Source: Thomasclavelia spiroformis (lineage in GTDB: Bacteria; Bacillota_I; Bacilli_A; Erysipelotrichales; Coprobacillaceae). From it: a stretch of DNA of 46,258 bases. A program made the translations under genes and the position numbers. Location of the stretch: contig JAGZCC010000011.1 of NCBI GenBank assembly GCA_018369555.1, positions 1-46,258 of the forward strand. Reading direction: 5' to 3'. Shown here piece by piece: positions 35,095-43,916 of the stretch (positions within the stretch are counted from its first letter, which is position 1; the number at the start of each line of letters is the position of its first letter). Under the pieces are notes generated by a model, which was not told the origin of the DNA, did not search any database, and saw only the letters and a program-made list of their open reading frames with translations.

Positions 35095-36367
35095 GATCAT
35101 GTCCCTCCATATGATTTTCAATATATGCTACAATGTTTTCAATTGGTACTACATCTTGTGTTTTTGAATGTGTACATTTAATATTTACTACTTCATCTTC
35201 AACTTCTTGATCACCAATAATCAAAGCAAAGTGACTATGCATACGATCTACTGTTTTAAATTGAGCTTTTAACGAACGATCTTGATAATCCATATCAACA
35301 CTAAAACCATTTGCTCTTAGCATTGTTGTAATTTGCACAGCAAGATCTTTAGCTTTATTTCCTAGCGGCATTACATAAACATCTAATCCCTCATCTTCAC
35401 TTAATTCTTCATCCATTGCGATTAATAAACGTTCCATTCCAAAAGCAAAACCAACACCTGGAGCATCTGGTCCATTTAATTCACTAATTAAACCATTATA
35501 ACGACCACCGCCACCAACTGTTGAACCTGCTCCTAAACGAGGGTCATCAGAAATAACTTCAAAAACAGTATGACAATAGTAATCTAATCCTCTTACTAAA
35601 TTTGTATCTAATTCATATTCAATTTCTAAATCATCCAATAATTCGCATACTTTATTAAAATGCTCTTTAGCTTTTTCACTTAAATAATCAATTGTTTTTG
35701 GTGCATTTTTCATTGATGGATGATCACGATCTACTTTGCAGTCTAAAATACGTAAAGGATTTGTTTCAAAACGATTTTTACAATCACTGCATAATTCATC
35801 TAAATATGGTGCAAAATGCTCTTTTAATGCATTGCGATAAGCTTCTCTACTTTGTTCATCACCTAAGGTATTAATATGTAATTTTACTCCTTTTAACCCT
35901 AATGCTTCAACTAAAGTAACTGCCATAGTCATACATTCTACATCTAAATATGGAGATTCATAACCAATCATTTCTACTCCAAATTGATGAAATTGACGTT
36001 GTCTACCATTTTGAGGACGTTCATATCTAAACATTGGTCCAATATAATATAATTTTGTTATTTTATCAGGATTAGAAAACATTTTATTTTCTACATATGC
36101 TCTAGCTACACCTGCTGTCCCTTCAGGTCTTAAAGTAATTGAACGGCCTTTTTTATCATTAAAAGTATACATTTCTTTACTAACAACATCAGTTGTATCA
36201 CCAACTGCACGGTTAAATAATTCAGTATGTTCAAAAATTGGTGTTCTTACTTCTTTAACATTATAGTTAGCACAAATTGTTCTAATTAATTGTTCTAACA
36301 TCTGCCATTTTATCGTCTTATCAGGCAAGATATCTACTGTTCCTCGTGGTGCTTTATACATCATCAT
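35087..36367 (-). CDS. hisS: Histidyl-tRNA synthetase
   Basis: Class IIa synthetase, 426 residues, with LRPEGTAGVAR (motif 2 entry), FRYERPQNGRQRQFHQFG, the histidine-specific LVRGLDYYCHTVFE, and motif 3 GFAFGMERL, plus a C-terminal anticodon-binding domain. Three consecutive ATG codons start the gene (36367, 36364, 36361). AGGAGG is 3, 6 and 9 nt away respectively, so the second or third is the more probable start. It is the first gene behind the T-box leader. Confidence 0.96.
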   Translation of the reverse strand: MMMYKAPRGTVDILPDKTIKWQMLEQLIRTICANYNVKEVRTPIFEHTELFNRAVGDTTDVVSKEMYTFNDKKGRSITLRPEGTAGVARAYVENKMFSNPDKITKLYYIGPMFRYERPQNGRQRQFHQFGVEMIGYESPYLDVECMTMAVTLVEALGLKGVKLHINTLGDEQSREAYRNALKEHFAPYLDELCSDCKNRFETNPLRILDCKVDRDHPSMKNAPKTIDYLSEKAKEHFNKVCELLDDLEIEYELDTNLVRGLDYYCHTVFEVISDDPRLGAGSTVGGGGRYNGLISELNGPDAPGVGFAFGMERLLIAMDEELSEDEGLDVYVMPLGNKAKDLAVQITTMLRANGFSVDMDYQDRSLKAQFKTVDRMHSHFALIIGDQEVEDEVVNIKCTHSKTQDVVPIENIVAYIENHMEGHDHE

Positions 36368-36383
36368 TTTCCTCCTTTTAAAT

Positions 36384-36595
36384 ATAAAAACGTCCTTAAA
36401 TAAGGACGTTATTCACGCGGTACCACCTTAATTCATGTTATCAAACATGCTCTTTTGTCTTAACGCGACATACGTTTACTCCTACTAATTTCAAAGTAAC
36501 TCCTCCCAAGTGTCCCACAGCCTTCTTTTAAATACTTACACCAACCGTATTTTCTCTAGAAAAAGACTTAGCTGTTTAATCTTGTTCATTGGATT
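36384..36595 (-). promoter_or_regulatory. T-box riboswitch leader of hisS-aspS with overlapping GAC/CAC specifier
   Basis: The minus-strand RNA has the T-box AAGGUGGUACCGCG (36429-36416). A terminator stem (36389-36397 with 36402-36410) and a U5 tract follow. Upstream is a Stem I region with the specifier segment GGGACACUUGGG. CAC (36512-36510) is a histidine codon and GAC (36514-36512) an aspartate codon; they share the middle C. Both match the two genes controlled. Confidence 0.92.
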
Positions 36596-36601
36596 AAATT
36601 G

Positions 36602-36630
36602 ATTATATTAAATTATTGAAAAAAAATCAA
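36602..36630 (-). promoter_or_regulatory. Sigma-A promoter of the hisS T-box transcript
   Basis: On the minus strand TTGATT (36630-36625), 17 nt, TATAAT (36607-36602). Confidence 0.8.
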
Positions 36631-36639
36631 TGATTTGAT

Positions 36640-37049
36640 TTGATAAATATTGATTATTTATTATATCGTTATTGATAACAACAAATTCTATCCTAATTTA
36701 TATAATAACGGGACTTAAACTTACAAATATAATAATAAATATCTTATCTTTTAAAGATTAGCCATTAGGCTATTATACTACCAAAAACATGTGCTACATC
36801 TAATCTGCTTTTAAATAAAAAATATTTTTAATTAGAAATTCCATTCATTTTAATTTCAAATCAATAATTTCTATTTCATCTTTGTATTAACAAGAATAGT
36901 ATTATTGTTTTTTATTTCTTTAATATATTCTTTTACTTCATTTATATTTTTTAATATTTTAGTTAGCTTTAATACCTTATACATTTCGTTTAAATCCTTA
37001 TATATGTTCTTGATTCTTCTTAAGATTATGACTTATGATTTTCTTTTCA
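36640..37049. other. Gene-poor AT-rich region between hisS leader and rel terminator
   Basis: About 410 nt without a convincing gene. The plus-strand 75-codon frame at 36905 is made of low-complexity hydrophobic residues and has no ribosome-binding site. A minus-strand 60-codon frame (37050-36871) carries an in-frame stop at codon 6. Confidence 0.5.
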
Positions 37050-37099
37050 TAAAAAAATCTCCTATAAATAATGATTATTTTCACTACTTATTAGGAGAT
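37050..37099 (-). terminator. Intrinsic terminator of the recJ-apt-rel unit
   Basis: ATCTCCTA (37057-37064) pairs with TAGGAGAT (37092-37099). Partial inner pairing extends the stem, and a run of about seven Us follows on the minus strand. It lies 46 nt after the rel stop. Confidence 0.65.
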
Positions 37100-37144
37100 C
37101 ATCATATCAAAATGATTTTTTATAAATTATAAAAGCATATTTTA

Positions 37145-39367
37145 TTAATGAATAACTCTTTTAACCTCAAAAATTCCTTGAATTTTAACAACATTATCCA
37201 TTGCCTGTTGCAAACGATAAGCATCTTCAACTGATATTTTTAATTTAATAGTTGCTTTCATATCAACAACATCAGCTCGAATATTTAAGATATTTATCTT
37301 TAATTGCCCTAATACCGTAATTACATCATTCAATAAATTAGTTCGATCCAAACCAGCAATCTCTAAATCAGCTTGAAATTTCATCGTTGAAATCGAAGCA
37401 AAATCCCAATACACATCAATTAATCGAGCTTGAATTTCCGGTACTTTAATATTTGGACAATCTTTACGATGAACTTTGATTCCTTGTCCTTGGGAAACAA
37501 AACCTAGTATTTCATCACCAGGAATTGGGTTACAACATTTAGATAATTGTATTTTTAAACCATCGATTCCCTTTACAACAACCCCAGAATTCCCTTTACT
37601 ACTTTGTTTTTCATTAATTTGATTATTTCTTTGTAACATCTTTGAAAGATTATCAAAGAAACCTCTTTTTTTAGGAACAACACGGTCAATCAAAGTCATG
37701 ATTGGTAAACTCTTTTTACCAATAAAATACAAAATATCATCAAAACTACGGGCCCCAAATGATCCTAAAAAACTTTTATAAGTATCAGGATCTAAATACT
37801 TTTTTTCATCTAGTTGACGTTTTCTCAGCTCTTCTTTTAAAATTCTACGTCCATCTTCGATTAAATCTTTTTTAGTTTCAGCTTCTTTTGAAGCAATAAA
37901 TTGTCTAATTTTATTACGAGCGCCAGCCGTACGAACAAACTTTAACCAGTCTTCACTTGGTCCTTGTGATTGTTTATTAGTTTTTATTTCAACTACATCA
38001 CCTGTCTTTAATTTAGTATCAATTGGAACCATAACATTATTAACAATTGCGCCAACGGCTTTATGTCCAACTTCAGTATGAATTCGATAAGCAAAATCAA
38101 TTGGTGTTGATCCATTAGGTAACTCTACTATTTTACCTTGTGGCGTTAAAACATACACATTTGCTTCAAAAATATCTCTTTTTAATGAATTATAATATTC
38201 TTTAGCATCACCATCTTTAATATCATCACTTAAAGAAATAAATTCTCTTAACCACTGTAATTTTTCACCAATTTCTTGTTGTTCTTTTTTAGATGAATAA
38301 CCTTTATTTTCTTTATAACGCCAGTGAGCTGCAACACCCAATTCCGCAAGTTCATCCATTTCTTCGGTTCTAATTTGAATTTCAAAGGTATTTCCATCTT
38401 CACCAATCACCGAAGTATGCAATGATTGATACATATTTGGTTTAGGCATTGCAATATAATCTTTAAACCGACCTGGAATTGGTCGATAATGATCATGAAT
38501 TACCCCCAAAATACTATAACAATCCATCTTATCTTTAGTAATGATTCTTAATGCATACAAATCATACAACTCATCAAATCTTTTCTTTTTAACAAACATC
38601 TTTTTATAAATACTATAAATTGATTTTGCTCTTCCTAAAATTCGATATTCATAATTATTTTCATCAAGCATTTTCTTGACCTTTGCCATCATTTTAGCTA
38701 CCGATTCTTTTCTTTCTTCTTGTTTAACTGCTAAAAGATTAGAAATTTCTTTAAAGGCTACTGGATCTAAATAATATAAACTCAAATCCTCAAGTTCCGT
38801 TTTAATATCATTGATCCCTAAACGATGAGCAATCGGTGTATAAACTTCTAATGTTTCTCTTGCTATCCTTTTTTGTTTATGAGGAGGCATGTATTGTAAA
38901 GTTCGCATATTATGCAAACGATCAGCAAATTTAATCAAAATAACTCGAATATCTTTAGCCATGGCGATATAAATTTTACGGTGGTTTTCTGCATAAACAT
39001 CAGCTTCATCTTTAAAAGGCATTTTACCGATTTTAGTAACCCCTTCTACTAATGTCGTGATTTCTAAACCAAAACGTTCAACCATCTCATCATGACTAAC
39101 ATTACAATCTTCCATAACATCATGAAGCAATCCTGCTGCAATTGTTGCTGGACCTGTTTGTAATGTTGCTAAAATATAAGCTACCCAAATTAAATGATTA
39201 GTATATGGTTCTCCGCTTTTTCTTTTTTGATCTTTATGTTTATCCATAATAAAATCATATGCTTGTTTAATTAAAGTTAGACTATCTTTATTGGTAATAT
39301 ACTTACCACATACATCTAAAATATCATCAATTGAAACAACATCATTAGCACCTTTATACTCTGCCAT
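37145..39367 (-). CDS. rel: Bifunctional (p)ppGpp synthetase/hydrolase Rel
   Basis: Long RSH enzyme of the stringent response. It has 740 residues from the ATG at 39367 (GGGGGTG 6 nt upstream; an upstream GTG is less likely). It has the HD hydrolase domain with H58, H82-D83 and E86-D87, a synthetase domain (RAKSIYSIYKKM, then YQSLHTSVIGEDG), the TGS domain (VYVLTPQGKIVELPNGSTP), a zinc-finger-like region (KCCNPIPGDEI) and a C-terminal ACT domain. Hydrolase and synthetase motifs both look intact. It follows apt, as in B. subtilis. Confidence 0.97.
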   Translation of the reverse strand: MAEYKGANDVVSIDDILDVCGKYITNKDSLTLIKQAYDFIMDKHKDQKRKSGEPYTNHLIWVAYILATLQTGPATIAAGLLHDVMEDCNVSHDEMVERFGLEITTLVEGVTKIGKMPFKDEADVYAENHRKIYIAMAKDIRVILIKFADRLHNMRTLQYMPPHKQKRIARETLEVYTPIAHRLGINDIKTELEDLSLYYLDPVAFKEISNLLAVKQEERKESVAKMMAKVKKMLDENNYEYRILGRAKSIYSIYKKMFVKKKRFDELYDLYALRIITKDKMDCYSILGVIHDHYRPIPGRFKDYIAMPKPNMYQSLHTSVIGEDGNTFEIQIRTEEMDELAELGVAAHWRYKENKGYSSKKEQQEIGEKLQWLREFISLSDDIKDGDAKEYYNSLKRDIFEANVYVLTPQGKIVELPNGSTPIDFAYRIHTEVGHKAVGAIVNNVMVPIDTKLKTGDVVEIKTNKQSQGPSEDWLKFVRTAGARNKIRQFIASKEAETKKDLIEDGRRILKEELRKRQLDEKKYLDPDTYKSFLGSFGARSFDDILYFIGKKSLPIMTLIDRVVPKKRGFFDNLSKMLQRNNQINEKQSSKGNSGVVVKGIDGLKIQLSKCCNPIPGDEILGFVSQGQGIKVHRKDCPNIKVPEIQARLIDVYWDFASISTMKFQADLEIAGLDRTNLLNDVITVLGQLKINILNIRADVVDMKATIKLKISVEDAYRLQQAMDNVVKIQGIFEVKRVIH

Positions 39368-39400
39368 AAACAACACCCCCTAATCATTTTATAACTACTT

Positions 39401-39919
39401 TTAATACTTTAACAACGAATAAACATTATACCCTTGTAATCGATCTCGTCCCTTTAAATCCTCAAGTTCAATTAAAAAAGCAATTCCAATTATTTTACCG
39501 CCTAATCTTTCAACTAATTTAACCGTTGCTTCAACTGTTCCACCAGTTGCTAATAAGTCATCCACAATAATTACATTTTGGCCTGGTTTAATACTATCTT
39601 TATGAACATGTACTTCATTCTTTCCATATTCTAAATCATATGACTCATTAATAGTTTCGCGTGGTAATTTGCCAGGTTTTCTAACTGGAACAAATCCTGC
39701 ATTAATCTTATAAGCAACAGGGCAACCAAATAAAAATCCTCGTGCTTCAGGACCGGCAACAATATCAGCCTTTGTTTCTAAATTATTTGCCCATAATACA
39801 AATTGATCAATCGTTTCTTTAAATGCATCTTTATCTTGCATTAATGGTGTTACATCTCTAAAAATAATTCCTTCTTCAGGAAAATCCTTTATATCAGCTA
39901 CATATTTAGTTAAATCCAT
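39401..39919 (-). CDS. apt: Adenine phosphoribosyltransferase
   Basis: Salvages adenine to AMP. It has 172 residues, full length, with IKDFPEEGIIFRDVTPL at the start, GPEARGFLFGCPVAY, and PRPP motif VIIVDDLLATGGTVEA. AAAGGAG lies before the ATG. It sits between recJ and rel, a conserved order. Confidence 0.97.
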   Translation of the reverse strand: MDLTKYVADIKDFPEEGIIFRDVTPLMQDKDAFKETIDQFVLWANNLETKADIVAGPEARGFLFGCPVAYKINAGFVPVRKPGKLPRETINESYDLEYGKNEVHVHKDSIKPGQNVIIVDDLLATGGTVEATVKLVERLGGKIIGIAFLIELEDLKGRDRLQGYNVYSLLKY

Positions 39920-39951
39920 ATTTAATTTTTTCTCCTTTGTTATGATATATA

Positions 39952-39960
39952 ATTATATCA
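39952..39960 (-). promoter_or_regulatory. Possible extended -10 promoter of apt-rel
   Basis: TG-A-TATAAT on the minus strand (39960-39952) in the recJ-apt gap, embedded in the dyad TGATATA-N4-TATATCA (39943-39960). No -35 consensus. Confidence 0.4.
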
Positions 39961-39980
39961 TTTTTATTTTTTAAATAAAA

Positions 39981-41618
39981 CTATTTAATTTCTTCAATAA
40001 GAATATTAATCGATTCAATATTATTAAATACATTAATATTGAATTTACCGATTAAACTGATAGTTTTTACATCTTTATATTGTTCATATAGTTTCCCTTG
40101 ATTGAAATACAATGCTTGTGCCTTGGCTTTAGGTAAATCAAGATCAAAACGTAAATGTTTCCCATTAGATAATTGAATAACTTTATTTACTACTAGATCT
40201 CGAACGTAAAAATATGTTTCTTCATTACCATTACCTAATGGTTCAAGCAATTCTAATTGTTTTACACTATTTTTACTTATTTCATCATCAAAGACTTCAA
40301 TTACATCAATCAAAGGTGGTTGATAATTTTCTAATTTTTCATCTAAATATATTTGCAACCGCAATTTTAAATTTTCAACATTTTCCTTACTTACACTAAA
40401 TCCCCCAGCTAGTTCATGACCACCATAACCATCAAGAACATCGTCTACTTCTTTAAAAATATTATTTAAAGATAACCCCTCAATTGCTCTAGCACTTCCC
40501 TTATATATCTTTTTATCCTGATTAAAACTCATAACAAAGCTTGGACGATTATATTGACGGGTATATTTTCCTGCTACTAAACCAATTAGTCCTTCATGAA
40601 TCTCAGTTTCATAACAATACAAAAACTTGTCATTAGCATCTAATGAGGTTAACACAGCTTGATATTGCTGATTAGTCATCGTTTGTCTTTTACTATTAAT
40701 TTCTACAGCTTTACTACTTACTGCCTGTAAAATGCTAATTGAAGCATTTTGTGAAAAATATTTAACAAGATGATTAGGATTAACCATTTCACTAAGACGC
40801 CCAAATGAATTAATTTTAGGTGCGATGATAAAACCGATACTTGTTACATTATAGTTTTGGTTATTTCCTAATAATAATTCTAATTGCGAAAATTTATTTT
40901 CTTTCATAAATTCAAGAGCCCGTTTAACTAATGAACGATTTTCATCAAGTAATGGCATCATATCCGATATTGTAGTAATTGCCGCTAAACAAAATAAATA
41001 TTTATCGTGTTTATTTAATAGCGCACTAGCTAACTTATAGGCAACAAAGCCTCCTGAAATAGGTTTATATGGGTAATCAGGAGAAATCGCTGTATGAATA
41101 ATTGAAAAAGCATTTGGTAAATTATCATCATGACTATGATGATCCGTAACAATAACATCAATTCCTAGTTCATTAGCTAAATCAATTGCTTCATTAGCCT
41201 TGATTCCATTATCAACAGTAATAATCAAACTATATCCCTTTGCAGCCATTTGTTCAACACGCGTAACATTTAATCCATAGCCGTCTTGTAAACGACTAGG
41301 AATATGATAACCTACTTCTACCCCCAATTGTCTAAAAGCATCAACCAAAATCGATGTTGCTAATATGCCATCACAATCATAATCACCATAAATACATATT
41401 TTTTCATTGTTTTCAATTGCTTCATGAATTCTTTCCAATGTCATTTGAGCTTCTGAAAATAATGAAAAATCATGATAGATCAAACGATTTGAAAGTAATG
41501 AGTTTACTTGGGATTTATCATAGTTTTTATATGCAAAAATTTTAGCTAACAGTGAATTTATCTTATATTCTTGCATATAGTGTTTGTAGTCTAAATCATT
41601 TAAAATTTGCCACCTCAT
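39981..41618 (-). CDS. recJ: Single-stranded-DNA-specific exonuclease RecJ
   Basis: 5'-3' ssDNA exonuclease of recombination and mismatch repair. It has 545 residues from the ATG at 41618 (AAAGGAG upstream), not the frame from 41660. DHH-domain motifs are GDYDCDG (78-84) and TDHH (158-161). A DHHA1 motif YGGHELAGGFSV and a C-terminal OB-like domain follow. It is near the size of E. coli RecJ (577) and lacks the long C-terminal extension of B. subtilis RecJ (786). Confidence 0.95.
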   Translation of the reverse strand: MRWQILNDLDYKHYMQEYKINSLLAKIFAYKNYDKSQVNSLLSNRLIYHDFSLFSEAQMTLERIHEAIENNEKICIYGDYDCDGILATSILVDAFRQLGVEVGYHIPSRLQDGYGLNVTRVEQMAAKGYSLIITVDNGIKANEAIDLANELGIDVIVTDHHSHDDNLPNAFSIIHTAISPDYPYKPISGGFVAYKLASALLNKHDKYLFCLAAITTISDMMPLLDENRSLVKRALEFMKENKFSQLELLLGNNQNYNVTSIGFIIAPKINSFGRLSEMVNPNHLVKYFSQNASISILQAVSSKAVEINSKRQTMTNQQYQAVLTSLDANDKFLYCYETEIHEGLIGLVAGKYTRQYNRPSFVMSFNQDKKIYKGSARAIEGLSLNNIFKEVDDVLDGYGGHELAGGFSVSKENVENLKLRLQIYLDEKLENYQPPLIDVIEVFDDEISKNSVKQLELLEPLGNGNEETYFYVRDLVVNKVIQLSNGKHLRFDLDLPKAKAQALYFNQGKLYEQYKDVKTISLIGKFNINVFNNIESINILIEEIK

Positions 41619-41640
41619 AAATACTCCTTTGTTTTTAAAT

Positions 41641-41663
41641 AAAAATAGTTGCTTAAGCAACTA
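41641..41663 (-). terminator. Short intrinsic terminator between comN and recJ
   Basis: A 7-bp stem (41646-41652 with 41657-41663) with a TTAA loop, part of the perfect 16-nt palindrome AGTTGCTTAAGCAACT, then UUUUU on the minus strand. It includes the comN stop codon. It may act as a partial terminator before recJ. Confidence 0.6.
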
Positions 41664-41951
41664 CTTTGAAATTAAATCAGAAAAATCATTGATACTCAAT
41701 CGAGATGCTTCTTTGATAACTTGTAAACTTAAATAATCAAATATTTCAGAAAAATCAAGATTCATGATATCATCAATAATTTCACACATTGGAATAGCAT
41801 CTCTTTGTTTCCATTTACGTTCAAATAAATAATTCTTTATTTGCTGTTCAGAAATATTATGAATATTTTGTTGTTTAAAATCACGGGCTTTTAATTTAAT
41901 TAAAAAATTAAGATCACGTTTATTAAATTTAAAATCATTTATCGATTCCAT
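41661..41951 (-). CDS. comN: ComN-like post-transcriptional regulator
   Basis: 96 residues from the ATG at 41951 (GGAGGG upstream). The pattern (LKARDFKQQNIHNISEQQIK, then YLFERKW, then PMCEIIDDIMNLDFSEIFDYLSLQ) fits the ComN/YrzD family, which in B. subtilis binds DivIVA and affects comE mRNA. Position beside spoVB and recJ is also as in B. subtilis. It diverges from spoVB with 66 nt between starts. Confidence 0.75.
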   Translation of the reverse strand: MESINDFKFNKRDLNFLIKLKARDFKQQNIHNISEQQIKNYLFERKWKQRDAIPMCEIIDDIMNLDFSEIFDYLSLQVIKEASRLSINDFSDLISK

Positions 41952-42017
41952 ATTAGCCCTCCATTTCAAAATCACCTAAACATTATATGACAAATTTCAT
42001 CAGAAAGGAAGTGCTTT

Positions 42018-43325
42018 ATGAAAAGAAAACTAATAAATTCATTTATTATTCTTTCAATCAGTTCAACTCTAGCTAAAATATTCAGTATTTTAAATAGAAT
42101 TATTTTATCTCGTCAGTTAAGCAGCGAAGCAATGGCACTATATATATTAGTTATGCCTACCGTCTCTTTATGTATCACATTAGGACAATTAGGAATTCCT
42201 TCAGCTGTATTTAGATTAGTTGCCAACCCTAAATATAATAATAAAAAAATTATTATTTCCGCCTTTACAATTTGCTTTTTTACTTGTGTAATTGTTTCTA
42301 GTTCGCTTTTATTTGCATCTAAATTTATTAGTCATAATTTATTAAGAAATGAAAATGCATTTTATCCTTTATTATCATTAGTTCTATTTATTCCTTTAGT
42401 AGGAATTAGTGGTATCATCAAAAATTATTTTTTAGCTAAACAAAATGTTTTTTTAGTAGCTAAAGCAGGGTTTATTGAAGAAGTTGCACGTTTGAGTTTT
42501 AGTTATTTGATGATTAGACAATTTTCTTTTTTAACTGATCAATACTTAGTTAGTTTTGCGACATTAGCAATGTCTGTAGGTGAACTTTGTTCAATTATAT
42601 ATATGTTATTTCGTTTAGGTAATCATCAAATTGATAATTTTAAACGTACTAAAATTTTTGATAATTTAGTGTTAAAAGATGTTTTAAATATTGCAATGCC
42701 TTTAACTGGTTCAAGACTATATCATTGTTTGGTAGCATTTCTTGAACCAATTATTTTAGTTTATGTTTTAGTAAAGTTTAATTATAGTGAAAATATGATT
42801 CATCAACAATATGCCATTATAAGTGGTTATGTTATTTCGTTATTAGTGACCCCAACTTTTTTTAATAATGTTGTTTATCGTTTATTTTTGCCAATTATTA
42901 CTGATGATATTGTTTATTATAAAATAAATAGTGCTAGAAAGCATATGTTATATGCATTATTTATTTGTTTATTGATTAGTATCCCATTTACTTTGATCTT
43001 TTATTTTTTTCCTGAGTTTTGTTTAAAGTTTTTATATAATACAACTGATGGTGCTAATTATCTTCGCTACATGGCCATCCCTTTTACTTTATTTTATTTA
43101 CAAACGCCACTTAGTGCCTTATTACAGGCATTAAATAAAAATAAGCTAATGTTTATCATCAGTATTATTGAATGTAGTTTAGAAATAATTCTTATTTATG
43201 GGTTGTGTCATTATATTGGCGTATTTAGTATTGCAATTAGTTTACTTGCTGGTTTATTATCTACCTTATTAATTAGTGCTGTATCATGTTATCGTTATTT
43301 ATTTTTAAACAAACTAAAAACGTAA
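42018..43325 (+). CDS. spoVB: SpoVB-like polysaccharide/lipid flippase
   Basis: A 435-residue MOP-superfamily membrane protein with 12 or more predicted helices. The first helix region (LSISSTLAKIFSILNRIILSRQL) is typical of SpoVB/MurJ-type lipid II flippases, as is FFNNVVYRLFLPIITD in the middle. SpoVB is needed for spore cortex formation, consistent with the two SASP genes in this window. Related non-sporulation flippases (YtgP-type) are the main alternative. AGAAAGGAAG precedes the ATG. Confidence 0.82.
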   Translation: MKRKLINSFIILSISSTLAKIFSILNRIILSRQLSSEAMALYILVMPTVSLCITLGQLGIPSAVFRLVANPKYNNKKIIISAFTICFFTCVIVSSSLLFASKFISHNLLRNENAFYPLLSLVLFIPLVGISGIIKNYFLAKQNVFLVAKAGFIEEVARLSFSYLMIRQFSFLTDQYLVSFATLAMSVGELCSIIYMLFRLGNHQIDNFKRTKIFDNLVLKDVLNIAMPLTGSRLYHCLVAFLEPIILVYVLVKFNYSENMIHQQYAIISGYVISLLVTPTFFNNVVYRLFLPIITDDIVYYKINSARKHMLYALFICLLISIPFTLIFYFFPEFCLKFLYNTTDGANYLRYMAIPFTLFYLQTPLSALLQALNKNKLMFIISIIECSLEIILIYGLCHYIGVFSIAISLLAGLLSTLLISAVSCYRYLFLNKLKT

Positions 43326-43338
43326 GAAAAATCTTACG
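43321..43338 (-). terminator. Intrinsic terminator of the MntR/DtxR-family gene
   Basis: A 7-bp stem (43321-43327 with 43332-43338), 4-nt loop, then UUUUU on the minus strand. It overlaps the spoVB stop. Confidence 0.7.
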
Positions 43339-43340
43339 CC

Positions 43341-43700
43341 TTAATCATTTAAATAATTTTTAATTCCTGCAAATACTTCATCGCTAATAACATGTTCAAT
43401 TTTACAAGCATCTACTTCAGCAATTTCTTTAGATACATTAGTAATCTTCATTAAAAACTCAGTTAAAATACGATGTTTTTCATAAATATATTTTGCTTTT
43501 TGATCGCCTTTATCAGTTAAATCTATATGTCCATTATCATCTATTACAATATAACCTTCTGACTTTAAAATCCCAACTCCCCGACTAACGCTAGGTTTAC
43601 TAAACCCTAAATGTTTAGCTACATCAATTGAACGAACAAATTCATTATTGTTTTTTAAAATTAAAATTGTTTCTAAATACATTTCTCCAGATTCTTGCAT
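43341..43700 (-). CDS. DtxR/MntR-family metal-dependent transcriptional regulator
   Basis: 119 residues: an N-terminal winged helix (YLETILILKN, then VRSIDVAKHLGFSKPSVSRGVGIL, then HIDLTDKGDQKA), then a dimerisation helix with metal-ligand-like residues (EKHRILTEFLM, then EVDACKIEHVIS). It lacks the SH3-like domain, so it resembles MntR-type Mn sensors more than DtxR. The cysteine before the EH ligand motif is typical of DtxR/IdeR-type iron sensors, so metal preference is uncertain. No metal transporter gene is adjacent. GGAGG precedes the ATG. Confidence 0.88.
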   Translation of the reverse strand: MQESGEMYLETILILKNNNEFVRSIDVAKHLGFSKPSVSRGVGILKSEGYIVIDDNGHIDLTDKGDQKAKYIYEKHRILTEFLMKITNVSKEIAEVDACKIEHVISDEVFAGIKNYLND

Positions 43701-43746
43701 AATAAAAAACCTCCATTAATTAGTATAACAACAATTTAAAAAAAAG

Positions 43747-43768
43747 AAAACCAGAATACTCTGGTTTT
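43747..43768 (-). terminator. Intrinsic terminator downstream of eno
   Basis: An 8-bp stem (43747-43754 with 43761-43768), 6-nt loop, followed by a long U-rich tract on the minus strand. It lies about 150 nt after the eno stop, leaving an unusually long 3' untranslated region. Confidence 0.7.
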
Positions 43769-43773
43769 TAGAC

Positions 43774-43825
43774 TTTAGGAATAATAATTATAATGGCTAA
43801 TTTGGTATGTTTAAATATTCCTAAA
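43774..43825. promoter_or_regulatory. 10-bp inverted repeat with 32-nt loop in the eno 3' region
   Basis: TTTAGGAATA (43774-43783) pairs perfectly with TATTCCTAAA (43816-43825). It lacks an adjacent U-tract, so it is not a plain terminator. It lies between eno and the MntR/DtxR gene and could be an operator or RNA processing element. Confidence 0.35.
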
Positions 43826-43916
43826 TTTGGAGGTTTTTCTTTATTTTTGTTGTAATTAAAATTAAAAAGATTGTTTTAATTATATATCATTATCATTTAC
43901 CAACTATATGATGAGC

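Noticed and set aside
36905..37132. 75-codon plus-strand hydrophobic frame
   Set aside because: Low-complexity Phe/Ile/Leu run typical of chance frames in AT-rich DNA; no ribosome-binding site, and it overlaps the rel terminator.
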